From Gallionella sp. UBA4737 (lineage in GTDB: Bacteria > Pseudomonadota > Gammaproteobacteria > Burkholderiales > Gallionellaceae), in assembly GCA_002403995.1 (NCBI GenBank), contig DHIV01000122.1, forward strand, positions 1-5,094: DNA of 5,094 nucleotides, read 5' to 3'. Shown here one piece after another: positions 4,582 to 5,094 of this stretch. The translations under genes and the position numbers were made by a program. The notes below the pieces were generated by a model. That model was given only the letters and a program-made list of their open reading frames with translations. It did no database searches and had not been told where the DNA came from. How positions within the stretch are numbered: the stretch's first letter is position 1; the number at the start of each line of letters is the position of its first letter.

Positions 4582-5094
4582 TCAGGGCATGACCTCAACC
4601 TGGGCAGCCCCCGCTGTCATTTCGCCGATCACGGCCGCATTGGCAAAGCCTTCCTGCGCGAAGATCGCCAACACTTGTTCTACCGCCGCGGGAGTACATG
4701 ACACCAGCAGACCGCCGGATGTCTGCGGATCGGTCAGCAACGCTTTTTGCACCGGGGTGATGGATACAGCAAGGTTTACGTCATGACCATAGCCCGCCCA
4801 GTTGCGCTCGGAAGCACCCGTCACAAAACCACTTTCCGCAAGTTGATGCACATTCCGCAACAACGGAATCTGCGCCATATTGATGCGGGCTTTCAGTTTG
4901 CTGCCGCGCGCCACTTCCAATAAATGACCGAGCAGGCCAAAGCCGGTCACGTCGGTGATCGCATGGACATTTGAGACATTGGACAGGGCCATGCCGGGTT
5001 TGTTGAGTTGAGTGGTGGTGGCTAACATCGCGGCGTAACCGTCGGCATCAAGCTGGCCTTTCTTTAATGCAGCCGACAAAATGCCCACACCGAG
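4582..5094 (-). CDS. selD: Selenide, water dikinase (selenophosphate synthetase), C-terminal half
   Basis: SelD makes selenophosphate from selenide and ATP. Selenophosphate is the selenium donor for selenocysteine (SelA) and for 2-selenouridine in tRNA (MnmH/SelU). The 170 visible residues are the C-terminal ATP-binding-type (AIRS/PurM-like) domain. They start inside LGVGILSAALKKGQL, which matches the K-P-x-G-x-G segment region of E. coli SelD. ITDVTGFGLLGHLLEVA, then the TGASERNWAGYGH region and DPQTSGGLL follow in the same order and spacing as in E. coli. The normal length is about 345 residues, so the N-terminal half, with the catalytic Cys or Sec and Lys, lies beyond the right edge. A GTG at 5088 is internal, not the start. 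The stop is a TGA at 4582-4584; the protein ends VEVMP at the expected place, so I read it as a true stop, not selenocysteine. Neither mnmH nor selA/selB is visible here. Confidence 0.95.
   Translation of the reverse strand, partial: LGVGILSAALKKGQLDADGYAAMLATTTQLNKPGMALSNVSNVHAITDVTGFGLLGHLLEVARGSKLKARINMAQIPLLRNVHQLAESGFVTGASERNWAGYGHDVNLAVSITPVQKALLTDPQTSGGLLVSCTPAAVEQVLAIFAQEGFANAAVIGEMTAGAAQVEVMP

Noticed and set aside
4582..4584. Possible selenocysteine readthrough of the TGA that ends selD
   Set aside because: The protein already ends where SelD proteins normally end and the codons after the TGA show no conserved domain. Sec in SelD, when present, is near the N-terminus.

Overview
The window reads as chromosomal DNA of a GC-rich proteobacterium. 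Beta- or gammaproteobacterial is my best guess, from protein style, strong Shine-Dalgarno sites, and several families of short GC-rich palindromic repeats of the REP type common in those groups. The species cannot be named from the sequence alone. No RNA gene, CRISPR array or intact insertion sequence is visible.

Layout, left to right. (1) Positions 1-46 hold the end of a REP-like repeat. (2) Positions 47-1462 (minus) encode a complete FAD/NAD(P) disulfide oxidoreductase of the dihydrolipoamide dehydrogenase type. (3) Positions 1463-1918 separate this gene from a divergent neighbour. They hold a start-less, protein-like plus-strand frame that looks like a gene remnant, then a leader full of inverted repeats that can pair in alternative ways. 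(4) Positions 1919-2572 (plus) encode a small protein joining a CPHC thioredoxin-like domain to HEAT-like helical repeats. (5) Positions 2573-2995 lie between convergent genes and are a graveyard of fragments: the tail of an XRE-type helix-turn-helix gene, two copies of a 28-nt palindromic repeat, a duplicated 3' scrap of the neighbouring MATE gene, a REPIN-like inverted pair of an 18-nt REP, and one more palindromic repeat. (6) Positions 2996-4369 (minus) encode a complete NorM-type MATE efflux transporter. (7) Positions 4370-4581 are a spacer with a fourth REP copy. (8) Positions 4582-5094 (minus) are the C-terminal half of selD (selenophosphate synthetase), which runs off the right edge.

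The intact genes do not form an obvious pathway. Two are thiol/redox proteins (the oxidoreductase and the CPHC-HEAT protein), SelD makes the selenium donor for selenocysteine or 2-selenouridine in tRNA, and the MATE protein exports cations or drugs. The spacing, the repeats between genes and the changes of strand argue for separate transcription units. I found no convincing complete new system. The items most worth a second look are the MATE gene scrap, the Trx-HEAT fusion with its structured leader, the HTH remnant, the start-less frame at 1465-1686 and the REP pair.
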